Source: Leptasterias polaris | Taxonomy: Eukaryota; Echinodermata; Asteroidea; Forcipulatida; Asteriidae | Length of the DNA stretch: 64,000 nt | NCBI GenBank assembly: GCA_037783415.1 | Contig: JAZGTN010000002.1 | Location: 992,001-1,056,000 of the forward strand | Direction: 5' to 3' | In this document: positions 1 to 11,070 of the stretch, piece by piece | Numbering within the stretch: position 1 is the stretch's first letter | Layout: every line of letters begins with the position of its first letter | Translations under genes and position numbers: made by a program | Notes under the pieces: model-generated | Database searches by the model: none | Told to the model about the DNA's origin: nothing | The model's input: only the letters and a program-made list of their open reading frames with translations

Positions 1-100
1 ACCCCCCACCACCATGATCCTATGACTTAACCTCTTAACCCCCTGATGATCCTATGACCTGTCCTCTTAAAATCCGCAAAATAAAGAACGTGTGGTACAG

Positions 101-258
101 ATAATTAAGTGGCGGCCGCCGGATAATAAGTGGCGGCCGCCGGATAATTAAGTGGCGGCCGCCGGATAATAAGTGGTGGCCGCCGGATAATTAAGTAGCG
201 GACGCCGGATAATTAAGTAGCAGCCGCCGGATAATAAGTGGCGGCCGCGCCAGATAAA
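101..258. repeat. GC-rich minisatellite with NotI-type cores
   Basis: About seven tandem copies of a 22-25 base unit, in which an AT-rich spacer (ATAATTAAGT or ATAATAAGT) alternates with a GGCGGCCGCCGG core. Several cores contain the NotI site GCGGCCGC. Later copies carry single substitutions, such as GTGGCCGCC and GCGGACGCC. It is a local CpG-rich island in otherwise AT-rich DNA. Confidence 0.9.
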
Positions 259-560
259 TGGTACAAAAAAATATTCTCGCGCTCATGAAAAAATTATTCA
301 CTTCTTATTTCCTGGCACTATCCGGCTTCCGTACTTTCCATATCTGTGTTATGATAGGGCCGAGGTGATGTAGTTTGTCAGCTTGCACTTTCAGTCGTCT
401 GAATGCAACGTGTGTTCATAAAGTTTGTACACGCATGTTATATTGCTTAATGCACACAATGTATTTGTGAATTGACTGCGAATCTCCGTATGAAATGGAT
501 ACGCGGTCAAAGGTACATCTGTCAGGATCCGACCAGGCTCTCAGGGCAGGTATCTGTATT
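259..560. other. intergenic, nothing recognised
   Basis: Between the minisatellite and the fold-back element. I see no coding exon, RNA gene or convincing repeat here. Confidence 0.5.
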
Positions 561-679
561 AGCCTTTTTGAGATATGGCGGACACTATAGGAGTACACTG
601 TTTAGTTTGGGTGTATCAGACAAATTTACCCAAACCTTATAGTGTTGTAGCATAGTGTCCGCCATAATTCAAAAAGGCT
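561..679. mobile_element. short fold-back MITE-like element
   Basis: Near-complete palindrome. The left arm 561-588 (AGCCTTTTTGAGATATGGCG and onward) is the reverse complement of the right arm 652-679, apart from a few mismatches. The inner part (GTTTGGGT against ACCCAAAC) is also complementary, so nearly all 119 bases can form one hairpin. No open frame. The superfamily cannot be told, because the target duplication is no longer than 2 bases. Confidence 0.8.
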
Positions 680-1075
680 TATGGCGTTATACACGAGCCT
701 CGAAGAGGTTTGTCTGTGTTACATTACCCCCCCCCCCCCCCCCCCCCATTGACTTTGTACACGGCGGAACGCGGTAGGCTACCTTTTAAAATGTTCCCAT
801 TTATTATTCCAACTGTACAGTAATGTGTTTTATTAATTATGCACTAGTCGTTCAAATGGATTTGTCTGATCAAGGTAATTCTAGCAGCATCATTTGGCGG
901 CCATGCCTGACTTTCAATTATGTATAAATCACAACGTCGGGGAGTACTACCTAATGGTCACGTCGTGATCTGCAAAAGCGGAAACTTGTAATTGTTTTTA
1001 GAACTAAACTACGGTATATAAAATGTTTCGGGTTTGCTTGAGTTTACCGCAGCTGTCAAACGGAAACACTATTTT
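680..1075. other. 3' flank of receptor gene A
   Basis: Holds a poly-C run near 728-747 and, on the minus strand, candidate AATAAA polyadenylation signals (TTTATT on the plus strand near 800 and 828), about 250-275 bases past the stop codon of gene A. Nothing else recognised. Confidence 0.5.
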
Positions 1076-1887
1076 TTAGTTATTAACCAAATGTTGGTAG
1101 TCGTCGACATCGGTGGTTGAAAGAGCGCCCTCCTTTGATTTATTAACTTCCTTTCTGTCCAAGTGATCGTACGGGGACGTGTCATCATCGGCGGCTGCCA
1201 AACCGGGGTTCGAGATTATTGCAACCTCGTATCCTGAGTGTTCTTTTTGAGATTTGGGCTCCGTGGTTCGGACCAATGGGGTATAGGTGTTATTGTCGTA
1301 GCTTATGGATTGCACCCCTGTCGTTGAGGTTGCATCATGACTTTCCTTTGCTTCTTCGTATCCGGATTGCTTCAAAGAGGAATTTGTGGATTTATTTCGG
1401 ATCAGTGGAAAGTAGGAACCGTCGTCTTCATTGGAGAAAACCTCGGTTAGTGACTCGATCGGTGACGTCACATCGCTTTCATTGGCCGCAATGTGGGACT
1501 CAACCTCGTGTCCAAATTGTTCACTTAGAGACTTCGTATTTCCAGTGGGTAACAAATGAGCCTGGACCCCTGTGATCGAGTTAGTCAACTCGACCTTATC
1601 AGCGCTTCCCCCTCCACTTTCATTCCCCACTTCATCATCCTCATCGTTCCTGTTGAGCACAAAGTATGGATGTTCTTTGGCATCGTCCGTGGCTGTGTCA
1701 TGTTCCTTGATAGCTGGTATTTTCATTTGCCCACCTCTGTAACCACCCTCGCCTACAGAGTAGTAGGTGTGGTCATCCTGATCTGAATCTTCCTTTGAAG
1801 GCATCGCTGATCGGGGGTCATATGAGTACGAATACTCCATGCTACTGTCGGGTACCGGTAGATCTGGCAGCTTTGCTCTCGGTGCGT
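1076..1887 (-). CDS. receptor gene A, exon 6: cytoplasmic tail
   Basis: Single open frame of 270 codons after the phase-1 acceptor at 1888-1889. It begins RAKLPDLP, followed by the Y-rich juxtamembrane motif EYSYSYDP that matches YxYAYDH in the paralogues. The tail is acidic and Ser/Thr-rich, and its tyrosines sit in YFVL, YFPL, YTPL, YDHL and YQHL. Only S-P-Y-D-H-L fits an ITIM-like S-x-Y-x-x-L. The end, DDYQHLVNN, matches NYQHLEV in gene B and QYAKLNV in D and E. Confidence 0.85.
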
Positions 1888-4800
1888 CTGTTATAATGTG
1901 AAATAATGACTTGGAAATTAATTTACATTGACCTTAATTGACAGTGTCAATAGTTTGATGAGTAGGCCTTTTCCTTGATGATAGGCCAAAACAAGGAGTA
2001 TTTTGAACAACACAAGATACAAAAAAATTCTTATGAAATTGGCAAACATTACTTACTCCTTGTTTCCAACTTGACACTTGACAAATCAGCAGGTTTACTA
2101 TAAAAAACAAAAGCAACACCGTTAGTGTATTAAGTAACTTAAAGGTTTTGTGTCGTCAGTCTTTCCTAAAACATTTTGTTGGAGCGCCCTCTCTTACTAC
2201 GCTACTCTAGAACGATCTCGCACTTTAGCGATTACCATAGTCGATGGGATGGGCTGACGTACCAACACGCTCGTTTGCCCATTTTCCGTGACCTTATTAC
2301 CCTGGTCTTCCTGTTCGCAAAAGACTCTAACGATATCAAATGTAGCACTGTTGTAACCAGAGGCGTAACCAGCAAAAATGGCAGCTGCTGGAGCTACCCA
2401 CCTCAACCCCCCCCCACTCCACCCTCCTTCTATTTACACATCCTAAACATTATAGTTTGGGTTTTGGTTGTTATTTCACCTGTTCAGTATAATGGTCAAG
2501 GTGTCATCAGTTTATTTGAAATGCTGTCCTTGTTATTGTTCTTCTTAATTTATGAATCACAAGCTGTTGTCTCGTAGCAGTTGAACGTAATGTCTTTCCT
2601 CAACTGATCTTGTTTTAGAAAAAAATATACTTTCCCATACCTTCCCTAAAGATTTCTCCCCCTACCGATTCAAAAATCACTCTTATTTACCCAAGTGTCT
2701 ATTGATTGCGTTCGGAAATACAATAGATGAGTTGAAAGAAACTTACTCTGTTTGCTTCATGAATGACGGTAGTCTTCCCTGCCTGTGAAGACAGAACACC
2801 ACGGCACCGATGATCACAAAGAGGAGTAGAAGAGAAAACAGAGACCCGAGGACAATGACTGCTACATTGGTTTCAGTTGTGTCTTGTTGATCAGTAGTGG
2901 CGACTTTTGCTGTAGGATCAGGGTCCATTCGCTTACATCTTAACAACAAAAAGATCAAGAAATTCTAATAACATCTAGCATCTGTTCAAGGGTCTGTATA
3001 CGTTTGGTAATGACTTTTAAATTAATATTAATGGCAATAAAAACTTACTTGGTTACAAGTACAGCAGCTTTCGATAGTTTAAAGCATTTTGAGAATCATT
3101 TCACTTCGAAGTAATGTAGTTATGGAAAATATATCATGTTTTATGCCCCAAAATTTGTATCTGAGAAAAGTTTCTGTCAGAAACGTTTCTCAGATTGTGT
3201 AACCATAGGAACATTCTTCCTTGTGTGGACAACATTTTCGCTCCCGTTTTTCGCCGATATCTCAAATGTTCACAAGTTTGTTATTTTATGCATTGCAGTA
3301 TGTCGTGTCGAGGGTGGGTACCAGCCTTTGACAATTACCAATGTTGTCCATGTGATGCATTTGAGAGCGTTAACAATGAATTTGTAAGAATTGTTGTATG
3401 TTTTTGTTGTTCACTATCATGTTGGTACATATCTACACTTATATAAGATTAAAACAATCGAACGGTTCCAAAAACAACATGTATACTTTGCCTTTAAACC
3501 TTATAGAACAAATCCTTTCAAAGAAGCTTAACTATGACTCAAAATTAGTATTCAAAACGAACATCAAGCTAATCAAAATTGAGAATGCCCATTTTGCCAC
3601 CACTCAACAATTCTTACAAACCCATTGTTAATGCTCACAAACGCATCACAATCTTCAGGATTGTTTGCTTACGGCACATGGACAACATTGGTAATTGTCA
3701 AAGGCCGGTATCCACACGTGACATGACATACTGCAATGCATAAAATAACAAACCGGCACAGTCACGAGAAAAATAGTGAACAATAAAAACATCCTTGGTT
3801 GTTTTCAAGCATCGAGTTTTGGTCCTAAACTTATTTTGCCAATCATAACTAGGTTTACTAATGAAAAAACACACCACAAAATCAAAAACTATAGCCTTTC
3901 AGGCAAAAAAAAATGGGGGAAATTTTTTCATACCATGTAAGTAATGTACAAATCTGCAAGTGTTTATGTTTTTAATCTTACCAATGTTTTGCACACCCTT
4001 TTACGGTAAATAGCTTTATAAAACTAGGCCCTTGTCCACATTCTTACACAGTGTCAGGTATCGTTTGGTTTTGACAGATACAGAACCTTCGCGTTGGATC
4101 TTTGCGGTAAACGCACGTTCCTCTGCCGTCCATATACTGACAAACGGTGGCATCACTGTAACCACAAATCCTATTCTGATTCAAATTGCAGCCCCGACCT
4201 GCATCTTCAAGAGAAACGAAACAAAAACAAGCGAACGCGTCATCAATTTATTGCAGTGTAATGATTATAATGACCATAATGTGGTACGTCCTTATATAAT
4301 TTGGTTTTACCCTTACCGATGCACAGTTACACTCAGACAGTACAACATCTGCTCTGCAATACAAAGGTGGTGGGTTCGAATCTCGAAGTGATTTGCCAGT
4401 GGATTTTTTTCACAGAACTTGGGAAAGTACTGAGTATACTGTGCTTATCACACATAAAGTGTAAGGGTAATAACCAAATTATCAGCTTTATCCCCGGTGC
4501 AAAAAAATTAACATCTATTAAATCATTCCGTCGTGACACCCGCGTGAAATGTTCCACATGCATAACCCTTTCAGTACCGCCGTGCCATAGCGGCTCAAAA
4601 CAACATCCCACTTGGTGACCAATGAGCCCGTATGGCACGTAATTATTAGCACTCTTGGTGACCAATGAGCCTCTGTGGCACATCGACAAAAAGTAAGTTA
4701 TCAAAATGTTAATAGCCCCCTCAATCGCCTGCGTCCATCCCCTTGGCAACAAGCTGGCCGCGTGTGCCCTGAAGCGTCGCAAGTTTAAAAATTTTACCGG

Positions 4801-7800
4801 GATCGTTAAGCGTCCCCCCACGCATTCTTGAGTAAGAGATCATTCTGACAACATGGCCGAAGAAAATGATAACATTTTGGAAGAAATTTTCGCAGACAGT
4901 GGTTCAGAAATGTCATCTGACGAGGATTCGCCACTTTATGACTCGGAGACGTCAGAAGACAGTGAGGATACAGAGCCGAGGGCCTCGACATCAACAGCAA
5001 CATTAACCTGTTCTAAGAAGGGTAAGAAGACCAAAAAAAGCCGAATTTCAGGTGTGGATGGCGTGAAGCCAACTGTTACACACGGCGACCGCCTGTTAAA
5101 TTTACAGCAAACACCGGGGCTACAGAAGACTTCAGTTCGTTCTCCCCCATACAAATCTTCAAACTGTACTTTTGTGAAGCAGTGTGGCAGATGATGGTAC
5201 TAGAGACTAATCGTTATGCTGAACAAATATTGGGAGCGGGGGCAGAAAATAAGTGTGCATGGAGACCAACTGATGTACCTGAAATGATGGCATTTGTGGC
5301 CCTACTTCTTTGCATGGGAATCAACAAAAGGCCTCGTTACTCCATGCATTGGTCCAGGTCTGAAATTCTACGAAGTCCCCTGTACTCAGCAACCATGGCT
5401 CGTAACCGATTTACTGCAATCCTAAGATTTTTTCACCTCGCCAATAACAGAGATGTCGAGGGCGACTCTCCCCGTGACAAACTTGCTAAATTACGGCCAC
5501 TGTTAAACATTGTACTACCATCATTCCTCCGGGTGTACCAGCCGGGACGAAGCCTTTCACCGGACGAGACGATGGTCAAATTCAAAGGACGGGTGAGCTT
5601 CAAGCAGTACATGCCAAGAAAAGCCGCAAAATGGGGATTGAAATATTTCTCATTGAACGAATCCGACACAGGGTACACATGTGCCTGGGAGTTGTTCACA
5701 GGATCGCAGCCCAGGTGCCCACAAGGACAGTCCTCTGTAAGTGATCCTGAGACAAACCATCCATCCGAAATAGGGGCACCAGGCAACATAGTATTGAACC
5801 TTTTGCAGGGACTCGAAAATAAAGGACATATTGCATCTACATGGACAATTGGTTTACTAGCCCGGCTCTGTTCTCCAAGTTGTCTGAGCTAGGATTCGGA
5901 GCTTGTGGAACTGTGCGCTATACCACCCTAGGGATACCCGACGTAGCAAACTCCAAGAAATTTCCTATGAAAAGCGGTGCAGATCCCAAATTTTTTCAGA
6001 AAGCAGGCCAACTATGCGTTATGTGGCAGGACACAAAACGTGTCACTCTCCTCTCAAACTATGGCGATTGCAGTGTCACTAGTAAAAAGATTCGGAGCCG
6101 GAAAACTTCAACAGGATTTGTCATATCAAAAAACCGTGCATAGTCGAGGATTACAATAAATACATGGGGGGCACGGATCTGGCAGGACAATTATGCACGT
6201 ACTATACTCATACCCACAAAACATTCAAATGGTGGAAACGTGTATTTATTACAATCCTAGACATATGTTTGCTCAATGCTAATGTCGTATACAACAGCAT
6301 CCATACAAACAAGAGCTTGTCTACTTTGGATGTTCGGGTCAAGGTGATAGAGGCACTTATTTCAAGCTTCGAGAACAACCCAGTTCACCATGCCCGTAAA
6401 GTGTCAAGTGCTTCAAACGCCCTTTCAACTCAGCACTTTCCAGGTCCGAATGTTGACGGGAAGAAACGTGACTGTGTTGTATGCAGTTCCACCTCTAATC
6501 GGAAACAAACTCGCATGATTTGTAAGCAGTGTATCAAGCCAATGTGTGTTATACCATGCTTTGAGAAATACCACACCAAGCGATAAATTAGGTCAACAAT
6601 TCAACTATTAAGTTAATTATGTAAAAAATTTGTAAAGCGGTTATACCATTATTGGAGAATTTCCACACCAAACGAATAATTTTCTAAACTTTCTGAATAC
6701 TCCCCCCCCCCCCCCCCCCGCTACAATGTTGAATCCCACAATCGCATGCCTGCCAACAATCAACATTGAGGCGGGGGGGGGGGGAAATGGTACTTAGAAA
6801 AAACAAGTATAGCATGGGGGGGGGGGGGGTGATGGTACTTAGAAAAAACAAGTATAGCACTTTGACAAAATGTAATGTTAGTTCCTTCTTTACATATTGG
6901 TTCATGATAGGTGTAAATTTGATTTGAGGAGTAATTTTTGTCCAGTTCCTCTCTTCTGTTTATTGAATGTGCAATCCTATGAGCGGGTTTGGGGGGTGCT
7001 TCAAAAGGAATTTATTAAAACATGTTTTATGTTTGTTTCTTCTTTACATATTGGTGAATGATAGGTAAAACATATATTTTATGAGTTATTTTGTTCGAGT
7101 AACGTTCATATTGTGCTTAATCAAACTTCTCTTGTTTATTTTTAATGTTATAATAATCAAAATGGCCGCCTTTTAAAAGTGACTGAACCACCATGGCAAT
7201 TAAAAATTTTGTATGTGAGGCTCATAGACGGAGATACGGACCAAAACCTTATTTATTGGCGGACATTTTTAAATGGGCAATATTTAATGTTCTTTTATGT
7301 CAGTTCCTTCTTTGTCATTAAATGTAGAAAAAAATTAAACTTTAGATTTTACCAGTCATTTATTTCTAAGTCATATTGTGCGTAATCCAAACTCTCTTGT
7401 TTATATTTAATGTCTTTTCCTAGGAGCGGGTTTTTTGGGGGGGGTTGCTTCCTAAAAAAAATCTTAAAACCTTTTGTTTTTTGGAGGATTCATAATTTGC
7501 CAACAATCTAAATGGCAGCCTTAACCAATTGATCAACATGGGTATAGTCACCAACTCCCAGTATCGGTGAGGCTCAACCAATATATATTTTTGTTTGGGC
7601 GGGTTTGGGGGGGGGGGGGGGGGAGGATGCTGTTTGAAAAGTAATATCTTAAAACCTTATGTTTATTTAACGTTTCAAAAATATGTCTCATGCAGATTGG
7701 TATGAACAGCTACTTGACAAATGTTTAGCTTAAACATTTAAACTACTCAATTGTGTATTTAGTGGTCATAATACCATACCTCAAATATATGTTTAAGGCA

Positions 7801-9697
7801 ATGATTTAGTCCAAGGCAATATGCCCAAGGAAACAGTAATTTCATTGCTTGCTCAACTTGCATTATGTGACTAGGACCTAGGCTAACCCCAATCTGCCTT
7901 GTGAGGGCGCTGTAACCTGAAACTTTCCTAAAATAGTGTTGGTCACCAGGTAGCCATGTCAAGGAAATGTCTCTGGTCACCATTGCATAAGTAGCCAATA
8001 TGTGTTGGTACTGAAAGGGTTATACGAGATGCTTTTGAGGACGTTGGGTTACGTGTAGCAGTACGCGAATGTGGGATCCCTGCTGTGTGCGTGGTGAGAA
8101 ATGGTTTGGAGTGTAGTGTGGCTAAAATGAAGCGGGCTTGCTTGCGTAAAATAACCTAAGACAAAAGGCACATGTAAACTTACCTTGTGTCGTGTTCCTG
8201 CACTCATTTGAGCAGTTGCTGCTACAAATCTGCTGACACAGCGTTTTTGGATAGTTTCCCCTTTCACAATTGTCAGAATGTTGTTCGCATCGATTCCTAT
8301 ATCTCAAATAGACAATAATCAGTCATAATATTTAGAAACATCATCATAGGTATACCAGTATATTTGCCTTAAGTATCAATGTCTGAAAAATGAACGAGCT
8401 TCTAAAAAAAGAAAATATAATTATGTTCTCCTTGTTTTCTTTTTTTAATGATCAAAAATGTTTATAATACAAAATCTAGAAAGTTTTCAACAGTGAAATT
8501 TGAATCAATTCTTGTTAGTGCCCTAAAGGGACAGGTACAACAATTGAAAAGGTAAAACAAATACTCAAGTTATTTCGTTCCCTCGAAATATTATGTCGTT
8601 CCCCCGAAATAGTATTTCGTTACCTCGAAATAATATTTTGTTCCCTTCAAATATTAATTCGAGGGAACGAAATAAGTTATTTCGGGGAATGAAATATTAT
8701 TGCGAGGGAACGAAATATAGTTATTTCGTTCGAACGAAATAACATTTCGGGGGAATGAAATAATATTTCGAGGGAACAAAATAGTAATTCGAGGTAACGA
8801 AATAGTATTTCGAGGGAACGAAATAATTTTGAAATTTGTTTTACCTTTTCATATTTTTTTCTTGTTGTCCCTTTAGGGGCTCCGTATTTTGCATTCTCTC
8901 ATAAAACGTTATTCATATAACCAAGTTCTGTGATTCACAAAATGGGGGTTCGAATCCCTTAGTGGCCAGTCATATCTCTTATACTCTTCAGAGATTAAAA
9001 CAATTCGTCCGAATGCTTTGTCCTTCAAATCTTATTTTAAAGGGCTACAATACTTTATCTTGTAGGTACAGTAAAAAGCATCAGGTTTCGTGTACAATAT
9101 TGTAACCGCTTATGCTGGTAGAATATATTTTGTCGCGTTGTTTCTCGTTTATAGCAATTAGCAACTCAAGTAATTTTATTTTTGGTTTTGGAGGCTTTGT
9201 TTTTTTCTCAAATACAAATTGCTCCCATGTTATTTACTAGTGAAAAACTTACACAAGTGTGTAAAAGCACCTGCAGTTAGGGACCTGTTGTTGTCCCTCT
9301 TTTGTTTGTACTCAAACTTTTCGGCAACAGCTCCCATTGGTTTTGTGCACGTTTTCCAGCCAGGGACCATGCTGACTCTCGAAATGAATGCCTATACCTA
9401 CCCACAATATGTCAGTTAATTAAATGCACCCATGCCCCTCTGTCAATATAGGTCTGCAAATACATCAGAACCGTTTACTAAAAAGTCAAACTCTTTATTA
9501 CTTGGCCCACTACAGTCTTACCCTTTACATAATCGGTTCCTCATCATTTGAAGGGAACTCAGCAATGGCTCTGGAAGCGCCTGCTGTGCTGTACAAAGAC
9601 CAAGTCGTTCATATAACATCACCACGACGAACACTTTCAAACTTAGTGCGACTGTCCTCGGTCCGAGTCCTGTTTGTGCCGTCCACGCCATGGTCAT
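1076..9697 (-). CDS. receptor gene A: six-exon type I membrane protein with multi-YxxL tail
   Basis: Assembled by hand from splice sites. Exons, 5' to 3' on the minus strand: 9697-9522, 8296-8184, 4204-4048, 2938-2747, 2097-2057, 1887-1076. The intron phases are 2, 1, 2, 2, 1, and the joined frame is open for 496 codons plus stop. Order: signal peptide, short Cys-rich module, EGF-like module, transmembrane helix, short linker, long cytoplasmic tail. The tail has five YxxL motifs (YFVL, YFPL, YTPL, YDHL, YQHL). The same layout and phases recur in genes B to D, which is the best evidence that it is a gene. A piggyBac element lies in intron 2 on the opposite strand. I do not recognise a named family. 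Single-pass signalling receptor is inferred from the layout; ligand and partners are unknown. Confidence 0.82.
2057..2097 (-). CDS. receptor gene A, exon 5: linker
   Basis: A 41-base exon between TATAG and GTAAGT. It encodes about 13 residues (KPADLSSVKLETR) just inside the membrane. Phase 2 in and phase 1 out, as in all paralogues (32-35 bases there). Confidence 0.75.
2747..2938 (-). CDS. receptor gene A, exon 4: last EGF-like Cys, stalk and transmembrane helix
   Basis: A 192-base exon with phase 2 at both ends. It opens with CKRMDPDP, whose Cys completes the EGF-like module of exon 3. A short Thr/Gln-rich stalk follows, then a helix of about 25 hydrophobic residues (VAVIVLGSLFSLLLLFVIIG and onward) and a basic stop-transfer HRQGR. 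The donor is GTAAGT. Confidence 0.85.
2993..3352. mobile_element. dispersed MITE-like repeat in intron 3 of gene A
   Basis: One copy of the window's commonest repeat. It begins TATACGTTTGGTAAT and ends with the inverted form ATTACCAATGTTGTCCATG. Inside are the shared blocks GGCAATAAAAACTTACTTG, TTCGATAGT and GATATCTCAAA. Related copies lie at 10697-11070, 11577-12180, 19085-19425, 44545-44920, 46845-47206 and 55963-56336. No coding capacity. Confidence 0.75.
3672..3790. mobile_element. partial inverted copy of the TTTGGTAAT repeat
   Basis: The terminus GACAACATTGGTAATTGTC, followed by the block ATAAAATAACAAACC, matches the end of the repeat at 2993-3352 in opposite orientation. The remainder of intron 3 up to exon 3 is AT-rich and otherwise unremarkable. 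Confidence 0.6.
4048..4204 (-). CDS. receptor gene A, exon 3: EGF-like module
   Basis: A 157-base exon, phase 1 in and phase 2 out (acceptor CTTGAAG, donor GTAAGA). It carries the family core CGYSDATVCQYMDGRGTC. The cysteine spacing is C-x7-C-x7-C-x8-C-x10-C-x-C, and the last Cys comes from exon 4 (x9). The C-x-C-x9-C end is EGF-like, with one more Cys than a classical EGF. The same core recurs in genes C and D as CGYRDAIVCQYEDGRGSC. Confidence 0.82.
4853..6586 (+). pseudogene. piggyBac transposase, three frameshifts
   Basis: Acidic N-terminus (MAEENDNILEEIF), then the DDE_Tnp_1_7-type core. Recognisable blocks: SPDETMVKFKGR with the first catalytic Asp at 5563, YMDNWFTSP with the second at 5844, and YNKYMGGTD with the third at 6176. 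The C-terminal Cys-rich ribbon has CVVC, CKQC and CFEKYH near 6470-6575. The frame changes near 5145 (in a CCCCC run), near 5838, and near 6130 (in an A run). Full-length product is therefore impossible, but all three aspartates and the ribbon remain, so the loss is fairly recent. The first ATG at 4853 fits the usual start. Confidence 0.88.
6770..6870. repeat. short tandem duplication with poly-G spacers
   Basis: A block of about 33 bases containing ATGGTACTTAGAAAAAACAA appears twice in tandem, each copy preceded by a run of 11-13 G. It lies in the noncoding part of the piggyBac element. A C run is at 6703-6719. Confidence 0.8.
8184..8296 (-). CDS. receptor gene A, exon 2: Cys-rich module
   Basis: A 113-base exon, phase 2 in and phase 1 out, between TATAG and GTAAGT. 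It encodes six cysteines in about 38 residues, including LCQQICSSNCSNEC. Gene B has HCQHICVADNCLQC at the same place, which supports a shared small disulfide module. I do not recognise the fold. It lies about 160 bases from the right end of the piggyBac element. Confidence 0.8.
8519..8883. mobile_element. fold-back element built from TTTCGTTCCCTCGAAATA units
   Basis: The termini are inverted: GCCCTAAAGGGACA at the left and TGTCCCTTTAGGGGC at the right, followed inward by GAAAAGGTAAAACAAAT and its complement. Between them are about a dozen roughly 20-base units (ATTTCGTTCCCTCGAAATA or the complement). The left half is in one orientation and the right half mostly in the other, so the element can fold on itself in many registers. 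It lies in intron 1 of gene A. Confidence 0.85.
9522..9697 (-). CDS. receptor gene A, exon 1: signal peptide
   Basis: Starts at ATG 9697 (a second in-frame ATG is at 9691). The hydrophobic core LKVFVVVMLYERLGLC is followed by a plausible cleavage site near CTA/QQ. The exon ends in RLCK at a phase-2 GTAAGA donor. The TGLGP and KVFV pieces match exon 1 of gene B, and the Cys two residues before the donor is conserved (FCK in B, FCAH in C and D). Confidence 0.8.
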
Positions 9698-10696
9698 ATT
9701 TTGCACCTCGGCGATGTCTTTGTTTGTAAACCGGTTAAACCACGCTAGTAATAACTGTTCGTATCAGTAAAATGAGTCCATCAAAAACAATTTATCAGCA
9801 TTCCGGTTCACCAGTTCACATGAAGTACTATGCAATACGTATAATACTGTGACAAACACACAGCCTTTGCAGGATAGTATTATTTCTTTCTTCGGTTATG
9901 AGTTCACTAGCAAAGTATCGCTCATTATAGCCAGTCAGCCCTGGCTGTGCATAGCTAGGAGCAAGTTCGGTTGGTTGACTAGAGTCGACTTGACTTAACC
10001 ATATAACCGATCTAGTTATCATTCGAACGCTGAGTGGTTAACCCAGGTAGTCCAACTGGATCCACCTAGCTCCGGAGCACTGTCTCTCTAGTCAACTAAC
10101 GAAGTTATGTCACTGTGTCGAGATAGCGTTTCGGAACAATCCATTGGGTTTTTTTCTTCGATACGTGGTAGACTGAACGCGTTCGTGTGAACCACAGACC
10201 ACGCATGCGTGATTTAAACGGCTACAAATTAACTAAAGGTTAGCACCCAAACTTGCTCTTGGTGGTTTGTGGTGCGAAAAGAATAGAAAGACGTTACCTC
10301 ATATCTTATAATAAAATTATTATAATGCATGTGGGTGCACTTTGGCAGAACATAATCACGGGGTGAAATCTGGACCATTCCATTTCAAGAGGCGAAGCCG
10401 AGCGAAATGGAAAGCTAGATTTTACCCAGAATTATGATCCCGGATTTGTTTTTTTCCTTTGGAAGTGACATCGGGCTTGTTGCATGGAAAACAGGAAATG
10501 TTAAGGAGTGTGGTGTGTGGTACATTATTGTTTTTTGGAAAAGTCGATTTATTTCCATCATCTACTTACTCTTCAATTAGCACGCAACCAAACTGCGAAA
10601 ATATATCGTCATATTTGCGGTCATCACGTTTGTTTTCCCCGAGATTTTCTCAAAATGGTTTATAGAGTTTATTGGGGGTTGTGTGCACGTTTAGTA

Positions 10697-11070
10697 TACC
10701 TTTGGTAATCACTCATAAAATTAATGGCAATACAAACTTACTTGTTACAAGTACAGTAGCTTTCGATAGTTCACATCATTTTGGGAATCATTTTGCTTCG
10801 AACTGATGTGGTTACGGACAAATATATCAGGTTTTATGGCCCAAAATTTGAATCTGAGAAACGTTCCTATCAAAAACGTTTCTCAAATTGTGTATTCTTA
10901 TGTCAATCTTCCTATTCGCTCCGGTTTTTCGGCGATATCTCAAAAACGCGACCAACTTTTGGAGCGAAATTTTCACGGATTAGTCTTTTTGTATGTATCT
11001 ACATTTATGTAGGATCAAACAATCAAACTGTTCCAAAAACCAAAGGTATGCTTTGTCTTAAACATGAGTT
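10697..11070. mobile_element. dispersed TTTGGTAAT-family repeat
   Basis: Starts TACCTTTGGTAATCACTC and ends near CCAAAAACCAAAGGTATGC, which is inverted to the start. It shares internal blocks (GGCAATACAAACTTACTTG, TTCGATAGT, GGCGATATCTCAAAAACGCG) with copies at 2993, 44545 and 55963. Confidence 0.75.

Larger units (their letters stand above)
4562..8023 (+). mobile_element. piggyBac-type DNA transposon, degenerate
   Basis: About 3.4 kb, bounded by inverted termini CCCTTTCAGTACC at the left (4566) and GGTACTGAAAGGG at the right (ending 8019). Next to the ends are GGTGACCA blocks, twice at the left (CTTGGTGACCAATGAGCC) and inverted at the right. The interior holds a broken piggyBac transposase. 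Flanks read ATAA at the left and TTAT at the right, each one base away from the usual TTAA target. It sits in intron 2 of receptor gene A, antisense to it. The 3' part (6590-7990) is noncoding, AT-rich and has several poly-G/poly-C runs. Confidence 0.85.

Noticed and set aside
1076..1887. Calling the tail an ITAM or ITIM receptor
   Set aside because: YxxL spacing is too wide for ITAM, and only the YDHL site has the ITIM Ser at -2, so I describe the motifs without that label.
8519..8883. Regular short repeats as a CRISPR-like array
   Set aside because: Repeats are contiguous, in both orientations and without unique spacers; it is a fold-back element in an animal genome.
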